Made by a program: the position numbers and the translations under genes. A stretch of DNA of 64,000 nucleotides from Ornithinimicrobium faecis (GTDB lineage Bacteria; Actinomycetota; Actinomycetes; Actinomycetales; Dermatophilaceae), in NCBI RefSeq assembly GCF_023923225.1, contig NZ_CP099489.1, forward strand, positions 1,054,001 to 1,118,000. Direction: 5' to 3'. Positions 32,060 through 39,866 of this stretch are shown in pieces. Below the pieces are notes generated by a model. That model was not told the DNA's origin. It saw only the letters and a program-made list of their open reading frames with translations, and did no database searches. Every line of letters begins with the position of its first letter. Within the stretch, counting starts at the first letter, position 1.

Positions 32060-33508
32060 ATGGCTGACGAGCGAGACCCCGAGGACGCGGACCGTCCCGG
32101 CCTGTCCCCGGACGAGCGCCCCGCCAGCCCCACCGGCTATGACGACACAACGGCCGCCTCGATCGACCACACCTCGGCGATCCCGGTGGAGCACACGACA
32201 TCCTTCCCGCCCTATCCGGGCGGCGACGGCGCAGGCACGACAGGCGGGTCCTGGTCGAGGCCCGGCGGCGGCACCGCTGAGGCTCACGATCGTTCCGTCG
32301 GCCACGCGGCCTATGCCCACCCGTCGCCCCAGGGCAGCCACCCTGCCTACCTGAGCCCGTCCGCGCCAGCCGACCACACGGCATACCGGCAGGGGAGCGG
32401 AGCGACCGCCACCCACCCCCGCACGCGCAGGGGACCGGGCCTGGGACTGCTCACCGGTGCCCTGCTGTTGGGCCTGATCGGGGGCGGCGCGGCCGGCTAT
32501 CTGGGGGCGCAGTTCGCCCAGGACGAGCAGGAGCCGGCACCGAGCATCGTCGAGGCGGCACCGGTGGGCACCACGCCGCCGACCGCCATCACCGCGATCG
32601 CCCAGCACGCTCTGCCCAGCGTGGTGTTCATCTCCGTGGGCTCCACCGCCGGCGAGGGCGTCGGCTCGGGCTTCGTCGTGCGCGACGACGGCTACATCGT
32701 CACCAACAACCACGTCATCGAGGGCGCCTCTGACGGCGCGATCGGGGTCACCTTCGCCGACGGGCGGGAGACCACGGCGGAGCTGGTCGGCGCGGACCCC
32801 GAATATGACATCGCCGTGATCAAGGTCGACGAGACCGGGCTGCAGGCGCTGGAGTTTGGCGACTCCGACGCGCTGGCGGTGGGTGCCACGGTGGTCGCGG
32901 TCGGGGCTCCGCTCGGTCTGGACAACACGGTGACGGCGGGCATCGTCTCGGCGCTGAACCGGCCCGTGATGGCCGGTGGCGGGGCCGGGCCGATGTCCTA
33001 TATCAACGCCATCCAGACCGACGCGGCGATCAACCCCGGCAACTCTGGTGGCCCCCTGCTCGACCTGAACGGCCAGGTCGTCGGCGTCAACTCCGCCATC
33101 GCGCAGATCCCGGGTGACCTCGGCGGCCAGTCCGGCAGCATCGGCCTGGGCTTCTCGATCCCGGCACGGCAGGTCGAGCACACGGCCAACCAGCTGATCG
33201 AGACCGGCACCAGCAACCACCCGATCATCGGTGTGATGCTGGACATGACCCACACCGGGGCCGGAGCCAAGGTGCTCGAGGACGGGCAGGGTGAGGGCCC
33301 CTCGATCGTGGAGGGCGGCCCGGCAGACGATGCCGGCGTGGAGCCGGGCGACCTGATCCTCGCCGTCGACGGCGAGGAGGTCGACCACGGCAGCCACCTG
33401 ATCATCATCCTGCGCAGCCACGAGATCGGCGACGAGGTCGAGTTGCTGCTGCAGAACCCGGACGGCGACGAGCGGACCGTGACGATGACCCTCCAGGGCT
33501 CGGAGTAG
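32060..33508 (+). CDS. htrA: HtrA/DegP-type serine protease with PDZ domain
   Basis: 482 residues. A disordered Pro/His/Thr-rich cytoplasmic segment (1-125) is followed by one membrane helix (127-150), so the protease faces outward. The catalytic triad is His218 (TNNHV), Asp250 (EYDIAVIKVD) and Ser329 (NPGNSGGPLLD). The PDZ domain covers about 385-475 (GGPADDAGVEPGDLILAVDG). It degrades or refolds envelope proteins under stress and in mycobacteria belongs to the SigE regulon. It follows sigE directly and precedes tatB by 6 bp, suggesting one envelope-stress operon. Confidence 0.94.
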   Translation: MADERDPEDADRPGLSPDERPASPTGYDDTTAASIDHTSAIPVEHTTSFPPYPGGDGAGTTGGSWSRPGGGTAEAHDRSVGHAAYAHPSPQGSHPAYLSPSAPADHTAYRQGSGATATHPRTRRGPGLGLLTGALLLGLIGGGAAGYLGAQFAQDEQEPAPSIVEAAPVGTTPPTAITAIAQHALPSVVFISVGSTAGEGVGSGFVVRDDGYIVTNNHVIEGASDGAIGVTFADGRETTAELVGADPEYDIAVIKVDETGLQALEFGDSDALAVGATVVAVGAPLGLDNTVTAGIVSALNRPVMAGGGAGPMSYINAIQTDAAINPGNSGGPLLDLNGQVVGVNSAIAQIPGDLGGQSGSIGLGFSIPARQVEHTANQLIETGTSNHPIIGVMLDMTHTGAGAKVLEDGQGEGPSIVEGGPADDAGVEPGDLILAVDGEEVDHGSHLIIILRSHEIGDEVELLLQNPDGDERTVTMTLQGSE

Positions 33509-33514
33509 GCCACG

Positions 33515-33949
33515 ATGCTCAACCTCGGTGGTGGTGAGCTGGTCCTGCTGATCGTCCTGGCGCTGATCATCCTGGGGCCGGACAAACTGCCTGGGTATGC
33601 CGCGAAGCTGGGTCAGTTTGTCCGCTCGGCCCGGGACATGGCTGAGGGAGCCAAGACTCACCTGCGCGATGAGATGGGTCCCGGGTTCGACGACGTCGAC
33701 TGGAGCGCTCTGGACCCGCGGCAGTATGACCCGCGGCGCATCGTGCGCGATGCCCTGTCCGCCCCGGCGGCGGGTGCGGCAGCAGGCGGTGCCGTCAGTG
33801 GGGGTGACCTGGGCGGGGGTGGGGCTCAGGAGACCGCTGCTGGTCGGGCCGCGAACGAGGCCGCGATCGCCGGCGGAGGTGTGCCGCGCCGCTCGTTCCA
33901 GGGCTTCGACCCCAGTGCCCCGGTCCCGTGGGACGTCGACGCCACCTGA
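33515..33949 (+). CDS. tatB: Sec-independent translocase subunit TatB
   Basis: 144 residues. LNLGGGELVLLIVLALIILGPDKLP is the short membrane helix with the conserved E and GP-(D/E)-KLP hinge of TatB/TatA. An amphipathic helix (YAAKLGQFVRSARDMAEGAK) and a Gly/Ala-rich tail follow. The MGPGFDDVDWSALDPRQYDPRR segment is typical of actinobacterial TatB. With TatC (not in this window) it recognises twin-arginine signal peptides of folded exported proteins. It lies 6 bp after htrA. Confidence 0.9.
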   Translation: MLNLGGGELVLLIVLALIILGPDKLPGYAAKLGQFVRSARDMAEGAKTHLRDEMGPGFDDVDWSALDPRQYDPRRIVRDALSAPAAGAAAGGAVSGGDLGGGGAQETAAGRAANEAAIAGGGVPRRSFQGFDPSAPVPWDVDAT

Positions 33950-33968
33950 GGGTCGTGCCCTCCTGAGG

Positions 33969-35102
33969 TCAGCGGCTCGTCGGAGTGATGCCGAGCTTGC
34001 GGCCAGCCAAACCGCGACCCCGGTGCGCCAGCTGGCGGGCGATGCCGCGCAGGGCGGTCGCCGCGGGGGAGTCCGGGGTGCCGATCACGGCGGGGACGCC
34101 GGAGTCGCCGCCCTCGCGCAGGGTGGTGTCCAGCGGGATCTGACCCAGCAGCGGGACCTCGGCGCCGATCGAGCGGGTGAGGCTCTCGGCGACGGCCTGG
34201 CCACCGCCGGAGCCAAAGATCTCCTGGCGGGTGCCGTCGGGCAGCTCGAGCCAGGACATGTTCTCGATGACACCGACGACGCGCTGGTGGGTCTGCAGGG
34301 CGATCGCACCGGCCCGCTCGGCCACCTCGGCCGCAGCCTGCTGCGGGGTGGTCACCACGAGGAGCTCGGAGTTGGGCAGCAACTGGGCGGTGGTGATGGC
34401 GATGTCGCCGGTGCCCGGCGGCAGGTCGAGCAGCAGGACGTCGATGTCGCCCCAGAAGACGTCGGAGAGGAACTGCTGCATCGCGCGGTGCAGCATCGGG
34501 CCCCGCCAGACGACCGGCTGGTTGCCCGGCACGAACATGCCGATCGAGATGACCTTCACGTCGTGCGCCAGGGGCGGCAGGATCATGTCGTCGACCTGGG
34601 TCGGCTGCTGCTCGACGCCGAGCATGCGCGGCACGGAGAAGCCATAGATGTCCGAGTCGACCACGCCGACCCGCAGACCCTCGGCCGCCATCGCGGCCGC
34701 CAGGTTGACGGTGACCGAGGACTTGCCGACGCCACCCTTGCCGGAGGCCACGGCATACACCCGTGTCAGGGTGTCTGGTCGGGCGAAGGGGATCTCCTTC
34801 TCCGGGGCGCCACCACGCAGCTGCGAGCGCAGGTTGCCCCGCTGCTCATCGCTCATCACGCCGAGCTGGACGCGCACGTCCGTGACGCCAGCGACCGAGG
34901 CCACGGCCGCCGTGACGTTCTTGGTGATGGTCTCCTTCATGGGACATCCGGGCACCGTCAGCAGGATGGTGGTGTTGACCAGCCCTGCCTCGTCGATGTC
35001 GACTCCCTCGACCATGCCGAGCTCGGTGATGGGCTTGCGGATCTCGGGGTCATCGACCGTCGCCAGCGCGGCGTGGATGGCATCAAGGGAGGGTGCAGAC
35101 AT
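33969..35102 (-). CDS. mrp: Mrp/NBP35 family Fe-S cluster carrier ATPase
   Basis: 377 residues. An N-terminal MIP18/DUF59 domain (1-85; ITELGMVEGVDI, TVPGCPMKE) is fused to a P-loop domain with the deviant Walker A GKGGVGKS at 121-128, then DSDIYGFSVPRMLG and DVLLLDLPPGTGD. Mrp/ApbC proteins hold and deliver 4Fe-4S clusters to target enzymes, and several are encoded here (ferredoxin, XdhA, AdnA). The CxxC usually placed near the C-terminal third is not obvious in this sequence. Convergent with tatB (19 bp gap). Confidence 0.93.
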   Translation of the reverse strand: MSAPSLDAIHAALATVDDPEIRKPITELGMVEGVDIDEAGLVNTTILLTVPGCPMKETITKNVTAAVASVAGVTDVRVQLGVMSDEQRGNLRSQLRGGAPEKEIPFARPDTLTRVYAVASGKGGVGKSSVTVNLAAAMAAEGLRVGVVDSDIYGFSVPRMLGVEQQPTQVDDMILPPLAHDVKVISIGMFVPGNQPVVWRGPMLHRAMQQFLSDVFWGDIDVLLLDLPPGTGDIAITTAQLLPNSELLVVTTPQQAAAEVAERAGAIALQTHQRVVGVIENMSWLELPDGTRQEIFGSGGGQAVAESLTRSIGAEVPLLGQIPLDTTLREGGDSGVPAVIGTPDSPAATALRGIARQLAHRGRGLAGRKLGITPTSR

Positions 35103-35159
35103 GCCTCCATCGTAGGCTGCTCGCCCGAACGAACGATGCCGCGGGTGGGGTGATCTGCG

Positions 35160-35774
35160 CTACGGCAGGGATCGCTCGTCAGTGTGCTGATCCGGGTCGG
35201 CCTCGGGGGCCCTGGCCCGCATCTCCAGCCCGCGCTCCTCCATCTCGTCCAGCAGGCTGCGCAGCTCGCTGCGCACGAAGTCACGGGTCGCGGCGTCACG
35301 CATGGCAATCCGCAGCGAGACCACCTCGCGGGTGAGGAACTCCGTGTCGGCCAGGTTGCGCTCGTCGCGGGTGCGGTCCTGCTCGATGACCACCTTGTCG
35401 CGGTCGGCCTGCCGGTTCTGCGCGAGCAGGATCAGGGGCGCGGCATAGGACGCCTGCAGGCTCAGCATCAGCGTCAGGAAGATGAAGGCATAGGGGTCGA
35501 ATCGCAGGTGCTCGGGGGCCAGGAAGTTCCAGACGAGCCAGACGGCGACGAAGACGGTCATGTAGCCCAGGAACCGGGCGGTGCCCATGAACCGTGCGAA
35601 CCCCTCGGCGAACTGGCCGAAGGCGTCGGGGTCCATCTTGGGCCTGACGATGAGCTGTCGACGACTGGCCAGCGGCTGGTCGAGGCGGTCGGTGCGTCGC
35701 TCCACCTGACGCTCGACGGCCCGGTCGGCGAGCCGGTCGCGTCGAGGCGGTGTGGTCGGGTTCGGCTCAGACAC
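35160..35774 (-). CDS. DUF1003 membrane protein
   Basis: 204 residues. Two membrane helices (TARFLGYMTVFVAVWLVWNF and AFIFLTLMLSLQASYAAPLI) are joined by the DUF1003 motif LRFDPYAFIFL and followed by LLAQNRQADRDKV. A long charged C-terminal helix (VSLRIAMRDAATRDFVRSEL) follows. The function of the family is unknown. The GTG start overlaps the MgtE-like gene by 8 bp, so the two products may act together in the membrane (Rv1231c/Rv1232c neighbourhood in M. tuberculosis). Confidence 0.88.
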   Translation of the reverse strand: MSEPNPTTPPRRDRLADRAVERQVERRTDRLDQPLASRRQLIVRPKMDPDAFGQFAEGFARFMGTARFLGYMTVFVAVWLVWNFLAPEHLRFDPYAFIFLTLMLSLQASYAAPLILLAQNRQADRDKVVIEQDRTRDERNLADTEFLTREVVSLRIAMRDAATRDFVRSELRSLLDEMEERGLEMRARAPEADPDQHTDERSLP

Positions 35775-37155
35775 GCGCTGCTCCCTCGGCTGTGCTGGAC
35801 GGTCCGCTGCTCGACGGTCCGCGGCTCGACGGTCGGCTGCTCGACGGCGGGGAGGCGACCGGGATCGCGCCGGTCTCGTCGTGGCGCTCCTCGCGCCAGT
35901 CCTCGGGCAGCATGTGGTCGAGCACGTCGTCCACGGTCACCGCACCGAGCAACCGGCCCTCCTCATCGGTCACCGGCACAGCGACCATGTTGTAGTTCGC
36001 CATCAGGCGGGTGATCGTCTCCAGCGAGGCATCGGCGGGGACCGGCTCGAAGTCGCGATCCACGATGCCACCGATCGCCTGGTGCGGCGGCTCGCGCAGC
36101 AGGCGCTGGAGGTGCACGATGCCGATGAGGCGCCCGGTCGGCGTCTCCAGGGGCGGGCGGCACACATAGACCAGCGAGGCAACGGCGGGGGAGAGCTCCA
36201 CGCGCCGCACCATGGCCAGGGCCTCGGCGATGCTGGCCTGCGGGCCGAGGATCACCGGCTCCGGCGTCATCATGCCGCCGGCCGTGTCCTGGTCATAGGC
36301 GAGCAGGCGGCGCAGGGGCTCGGCCTCGTCCGGCTCCATCATCTGGAGCAACTCCTCGACCGTGTCGGCCGGCAACTCGGCCAGCAGGTCGGTCGCGTCA
36401 TCGGGCTCCATGACCTCGAGGACGTCCGCCGCCCGCTCGGCGGTCAGACCGGTCAGGATCTCGATCCGGTCGTCGTCGGGCAGCTCCTCGAGGACGTCGG
36501 CGAGCATCTCGTCGTCCATCGCGTCGGTCACCTCGGCCCGGCGCTTGGGAGTCAGGTCATGGATCGCGTCGGCGAGGTCGGCGGGCTTGCGGTCCTCCAG
36601 GCTCTCCAGCAGGGCGTGGGCGCCCTGTTCGCCGCCTGCCAGGTGCAGGCCCTGCACGTCCTCCACCGGCACCAGGACGGTCTCCCCGCGGGGCCGGCGC
36701 AGCCGGAGGCCGGGCCGCGAGCGGGTCGGGGCACCGCGCCGACAGAACACCCGGGTGACCAGCCAGTCGCGACTGGGCTGCAGCTCGAGCGCGAGGTCCT
36801 CCACCACCGCCGGCTCGGGACCGCTGTCCCGGTCCACGACGATCTGCACGCTCCGGTCGAACACCTCGGCGACGACGCTGGTCTCGCCGGCGCGCTGCTC
36901 AAACCGGCGCATGTTGACCAGGCCGGTGGTGATCACCTGCCCGGCGTCGATCGTGGTCACGCGAGTGATCGGCAGGAAGACGCGTTTGCGGCCCGGCACC
37001 TCGACGACCAGGCCGATGGCCCGAGGGCCGCGGACGCGCACCCGAGTCGGCATGGTCAGCACCACGTCGCGGACGCGTCCGACCTCGTCTCCGAGGGGGT
37101 CGAAGACGCTCAGCCCGATCAACCGGGCAACGAAGACTCGGGGGTTGCTGCTCAC
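35767..37155 (-). CDS. MgtE N-terminal/CBS domain protein with PRC-barrel start
   Basis: 462 residues. A PRC-barrel-like part (about 1-180, VFVARLIGLSVFDPLGDEVG) leads into the MgtE N-terminal superhelix (DLADAIHDL, LADVLEELPDDDRIEIL, ADVLEVMEPDDATDLL), then two CBS domains (about 290-430, YDQDTAGGMMTPEPVI, AVPVTDEEGRLLGAVTVDDV). The Mg2+ channel helices of MgtE are missing, so this is a soluble sensor, perhaps of Mg2+ or nucleotides, not a transporter. The GTG at 37155 sits 6 nt behind a -10 box. The C-terminal 20 residues come from four 15-bp repeats. Confidence 0.88.
   Translation of the reverse strand: MSSNPRVFVARLIGLSVFDPLGDEVGRVRDVVLTMPTRVRVRGPRAIGLVVEVPGRKRVFLPITRVTTIDAGQVITTGLVNMRRFEQRAGETSVVAEVFDRSVQIVVDRDSGPEPAVVEDLALELQPSRDWLVTRVFCRRGAPTRSRPGLRLRRPRGETVLVPVEDVQGLHLAGGEQGAHALLESLEDRKPADLADAIHDLTPKRRAEVTDAMDDEMLADVLEELPDDDRIEILTGLTAERAADVLEVMEPDDATDLLAELPADTVEELLQMMEPDEAEPLRRLLAYDQDTAGGMMTPEPVILGPQASIAEALAMVRRVELSPAVASLVYVCRPPLETPTGRLIGIVHLQRLLREPPHQAIGGIVDRDFEPVPADASLETITRLMANYNMVAVPVTDEEGRLLGAVTVDDVLDHMLPEDWREERHDETGAIPVASPPSSSRPSSRGPSSSGPSSTAEGAARV
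35793..35852. repeat. Four 15-bp tandem repeats in the 3' end of the MgtE-like gene
   Basis: TGCTGGACGGTCCGC, TGCTCGACGGTCCGC, GGCTCGACGGTCGGC and TGCTCGACGGCGGGG in a row (plus-strand reading). They encode a Ser/Pro-rich tail (SSRPSSRGPSSSGPSS) and are in frame, so copy number can change without breaking the protein. Confidence 0.75.
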
Positions 37156-37161
37156 TCGGGC

Positions 37162-37167
37162 AGGATA
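37162..37167 (-). promoter_or_regulatory. -10 box of leaderless MgtE-like transcript
   Basis: TATCCT on the minus strand, 6 nt before the GTG at 37155. Confidence 0.5.
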
Positions 37168-37281
37168 GCGACTAGCCACCCGTGTGACCGACCTCACGAG
37201 AAGGGTGGGAATCTTCTGAGTGGGCCACTCGCTGTCACAGGTGACGGTTCAACTATGCAATGAAGGAGCACGAACACCCTG

Positions 37282-37404
37282 ATGGGTTTCCAGACCGGCA
37301 GCACCTACGACTACGCCACGCTTCGCGCCTATCGTCATCGGACTCCGTCCGACATCGCACGCAAGGCCCTCAAGCCGCGCAAGCGACTCTTCGGACTCCG
37401 CTGA
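37282..37404 (+). CDS. Small basic protein, 40 residues, unannotated type
   Basis: ATG 37282 to TGA 37402-37404. The product starts MGFQTGSTYDYATLRAYRHR and ends in ALKPRKRLFGLR, with 11 Arg/Lys in 40 residues. Third codon positions are mostly G or C, as in real genes here. AAGGAG lies 13 nt upstream, a long spacing, behind a TATGCA box. A strong hairpin 22 bp after the stop codon (37427-37460) suggests a separate transcript. I do not recognise a family. It could be a ribosome- or RNA-binding peptide. An overlapping ATG at 37260 in another frame is a less likely alternative. Confidence 0.5.
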   Translation: MGFQTGSTYDYATLRAYRHRTPSDIARKALKPRKRLFGLR

Positions 37405-37426
37405 TCACCATCAGCACCGCAGACCC

Positions 37427-37460
37427 GTGGCCCGGACGCTCAGCGAGCGTGCCGGGCCAC
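37427..37460 (+). terminator. Hairpin after the 40-residue gene
   Basis: GTGGCCCGGACGCTC pairs with GAGCGTGCCGGGCCAC (15 bp, one bulged G, loop AGC). There is no T-run beyond ATT. It lies between the small gene and the GSP17M-like gene, 20 bp before the latter. Confidence 0.6.
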
Positions 37461-37480
37461 ATTAGTGTCAGGATGGCCTT

Positions 37481-38155
37481 GTGACCAGCATGCCCAGCAC
37501 CGGACGTGGCCGCATCACCGGCCTCACGCTCGACTACCCGATGTCCCTGGGGGTCTTCGAGAAATACGAGGACGCGCAAAAGGCGGTCGACTTCCTGTCA
37601 GACCGCTCGTTCCCGGTGGAAAACTGCATGATCGTGGGGACCGATCTGCGTCAGGTCGAGCGGGTCACCGGTCGCCTCACGATGGGGCGCGTCGCGCTCG
37701 CCGGGCTGGTCACCGGCATCTGGATGGGCCTGTTCGTCGGTCTGATCTTCGCCCTCTTCGCGCCGAGTGGAGACGCCTTCACGACCGTCCTGTGGTCGAT
37801 GCTCTTCGGTGCGGTCTTCGCCCTCGTGTGGGCTCTGCTGGGCCACGCCCTCACCCGTGGACAGCGTGACTTCACCTCGGTCTCGCAGGTCATCGCGACC
37901 CGCTATGAGGTGCTGACCGAGCACAAGTTCGCCCAACAGGCCCGCGACCTGCTCGTTGAGATGCCGGGTGGTCCGGGCACGCTCGGCTATCGCCCGCCGA
38001 CCCAGCAGCCGCCCTTTCAGTCCCCGCCGCAGGGGGCCCCGCAGTCTCCGCCGCAAGGCGCTCCGCAGCAGCCACCGACCGCCGAGCAGCCCGCGCCGCA
38101 GGGCGCCCAGCAGCCAGAGGCCACCGAGCAACCCCCGCGCGACACGCAGAGCTGA
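37481..38155 (+). CDS. General stress protein 17M-like membrane protein
   Basis: 224 residues. LGVFEKYEDAQKAVDFLSDRSFPVENCMIVG is the YflT/GSP17M-like domain. Two membrane helices follow (LAGLVTGIWMGLFVGLIFALF and LWSMLFGAVFALVWALLGHAL), then a Pro/Gln-rich tail built on repeats of PPQGAPQ. It resembles Rv1234 in size, domain and position. The role in stress is inferred from the family name. The GTG at 37481 has AGGATGG before it; an ATG at 37490 is possible. Convergent with the MFS gene, with only 6 bp between stop codons. Confidence 0.8.
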   Translation: MTSMPSTGRGRITGLTLDYPMSLGVFEKYEDAQKAVDFLSDRSFPVENCMIVGTDLRQVERVTGRLTMGRVALAGLVTGIWMGLFVGLIFALFAPSGDAFTTVLWSMLFGAVFALVWALLGHALTRGQRDFTSVSQVIATRYEVLTEHKFAQQARDLLVEMPGGPGTLGYRPPTQQPPFQSPPQGAPQSPPQGAPQQPPTAEQPAPQGAQQPEATEQPPRDTQS

Positions 38156-38161
38156 GCACCG

Positions 38162-39577
38162 TTAGACAGGTGCCTCCTGCGGGACGTCGCGTCCCGGCAC
38201 GCGCTGGGCGATCAGCGCACCCACACCGAGGCCGGCGACCGCGAGCAGAGCGGCGATGATGAACGGGTCGCCCGAGTGCAGGGCGGGAGCGAACCCGATC
38301 CCGACATACAGGGCCACCCCGCTGGCGCCACCGAGTTGGTCCGCGGCGCGTTGCACGCCGGACGCGATCCCCGCGTCCTCGTCGGTCGTGCCACCGACCG
38401 CGACGTATTGCAGCCCGACGATGCCGAAGCCCATCCCGGCAGCGATCAGCAGCATCGCTGGGAGCAGCCACAGTGCCCCTGCATCGAGGAAGGCCACCAG
38501 GGCCACCACCACCATGGCGCAGGCGGCAGAGCCCAGACCGGTCAGCACGCAGGTGCGCGCTCCCCACCTCGACAGGAACCGAGGGACCAGGACGGACGCA
38601 AGGATCAGGGCGGCGGCCAGCGGCAGCATGAGGAGGCCGGAGCCGAGCGGTCCGATGCCCAGGTGGTCCTGCAGATAGAACGTGAACAGCAGGAACGAGG
38701 TCGACAGTGCGGCACTGAGCAGCACCGTCGTCAGGTTCGCGCTCACGCGAGCGCGATCGGCGAAGAAGCCCAGGGGCACCAGCGGGTTTGCCGAGGCTGC
38801 CTCGACCCGCACGAACCCGACGCCGGCCAACACTGCGCCCACCAGAGCCGCCGCGCTCAGCCACAGGCTCGCGCCGGCCTCACCGGCCTCGACCACGCCG
38901 AAGGTGAACAACAGCGGGCAGGCGGTGAGCAGGGCCGCGCCGGGCAGGTCCAACCGGCCCGGACGGCGCCTCGCGGGCCGATCGTTGTCGAGCAGGAAGA
39001 GGGCCGCGATGACCACGACCAGGATGAACGGCACGGAGATCAGAAAGATCCATCGCCAGCCCAGATAGGCGGTGATGATGCCTGACATCGCGAACCCGAC
39101 GACCAGCCCGCAGCTGGCGACCGCGGCCCACACGCTCAGGGCACGTGATCGTTGCGGACCCTCGGGGAACAGCAACACGATCGTGGCCATCGCGGCCGGC
39201 AACGCGATGGCCTCACCCACCCCCTGCAGGAGGCGGGCGACCACGAGGATCTCGAACGAGGGTGCCAGCCCGGCCAACAGGGAGGCCGCACCGAACACCG
39301 TCGTGCCGACCAGCAGGGTGCGCCGGCGCCCCCACAGGTCGCCGAGGCGCCCACCGAGCATCAGCAGACCACCGCCAGTGATGGTGTAGCCGACCACGAC
39401 CCAGGTCAGGGCGTTGCCGCTGACCCCGAAGGTCGTGCCGATCGAGGGCAGGGCGATGTTGACCACGGTCACGTCGACCGCGATGAAGAACTGCAGCATC
39501 GACATCGCGCACAGCAACAGCAGCGCGCGGGTCGAGGTCGGGCTGTGCCCGGGGGAGGGGGAACTGCCTGAACGCAT
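38162..39577 (-). CDS. MFS transporter, DHA2-like (EmrB/QacA) family
   Basis: 471 residues with 14 predicted helices. Motif A-like GGRLGDLWGRRRTLLVG, the antiporter motif C-like region (LVVGFAMSGIITAYLGWRWIF) and the opening MLQFFIAVDVTVVNIALPSIG (motif D1) are typical of 14-helix drug:H+ antiporters. The substrate is not predictable. The ATG has GGAGCACC upstream. No regulator is adjacent; the 289-bp gap to the divergent oxidoreductase gene holds its promoter. Confidence 0.88.
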   Translation of the reverse strand: MRSGSSPSPGHSPTSTRALLLLCAMSMLQFFIAVDVTVVNIALPSIGTTFGVSGNALTWVVVGYTITGGGLLMLGGRLGDLWGRRRTLLVGTTVFGAASLLAGLAPSFEILVVARLLQGVGEAIALPAAMATIVLLFPEGPQRSRALSVWAAVASCGLVVGFAMSGIITAYLGWRWIFLISVPFILVVVIAALFLLDNDRPARRRPGRLDLPGAALLTACPLLFTFGVVEAGEAGASLWLSAAALVGAVLAGVGFVRVEAASANPLVPLGFFADRARVSANLTTVLLSAALSTSFLLFTFYLQDHLGIGPLGSGLLMLPLAAALILASVLVPRFLSRWGARTCVLTGLGSAACAMVVVALVAFLDAGALWLLPAMLLIAAGMGFGIVGLQYVAVGGTTDEDAGIASGVQRAADQLGGASGVALYVGIGFAPALHSGDPFIIAALLAVAGLGVGALIAQRVPGRDVPQEAPV

Positions 39578-39866
39578 CAGTGGTGCTCCGTTGCTCAGAG
39601 AGGTTTCCGAGCAGCACGAGAAGGTGCCGCCCCGGTCTGGTCACGAAGCGGCAGGACGATTCAGGAGTGGTGCTGTGACGCGTCCCGCCGCTAGCGGGAC
39701 ACCTTGGTCACTGCCGCGCAGGCGGCCGAGCACGATGCGGCTGACATGACACCAAGGCTAACAGCGGTGCACGGGCTGAGTCATGGGCCTTTCGACCGAG
39801 GCGACCACGGCCGCGGGCCGAGGTGAGCCACGGCATACGATCGGCTCTCTGGGTGTTGACCCGACT
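39578..39866. other. Divergent intergenic region, 289 bp
   Basis: Between the MFS gene and the flavin-dependent oxidoreductase gene. It contains a GGCATACGAT stretch near 39833 that may be a -10 region for the rightward gene. A loose inverted repeat (CCTTGGTCA near 39703 and TGACACCAAGG near 39750) could be an operator. The open frames here are out of register with any recognised protein. Confidence 0.35.
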
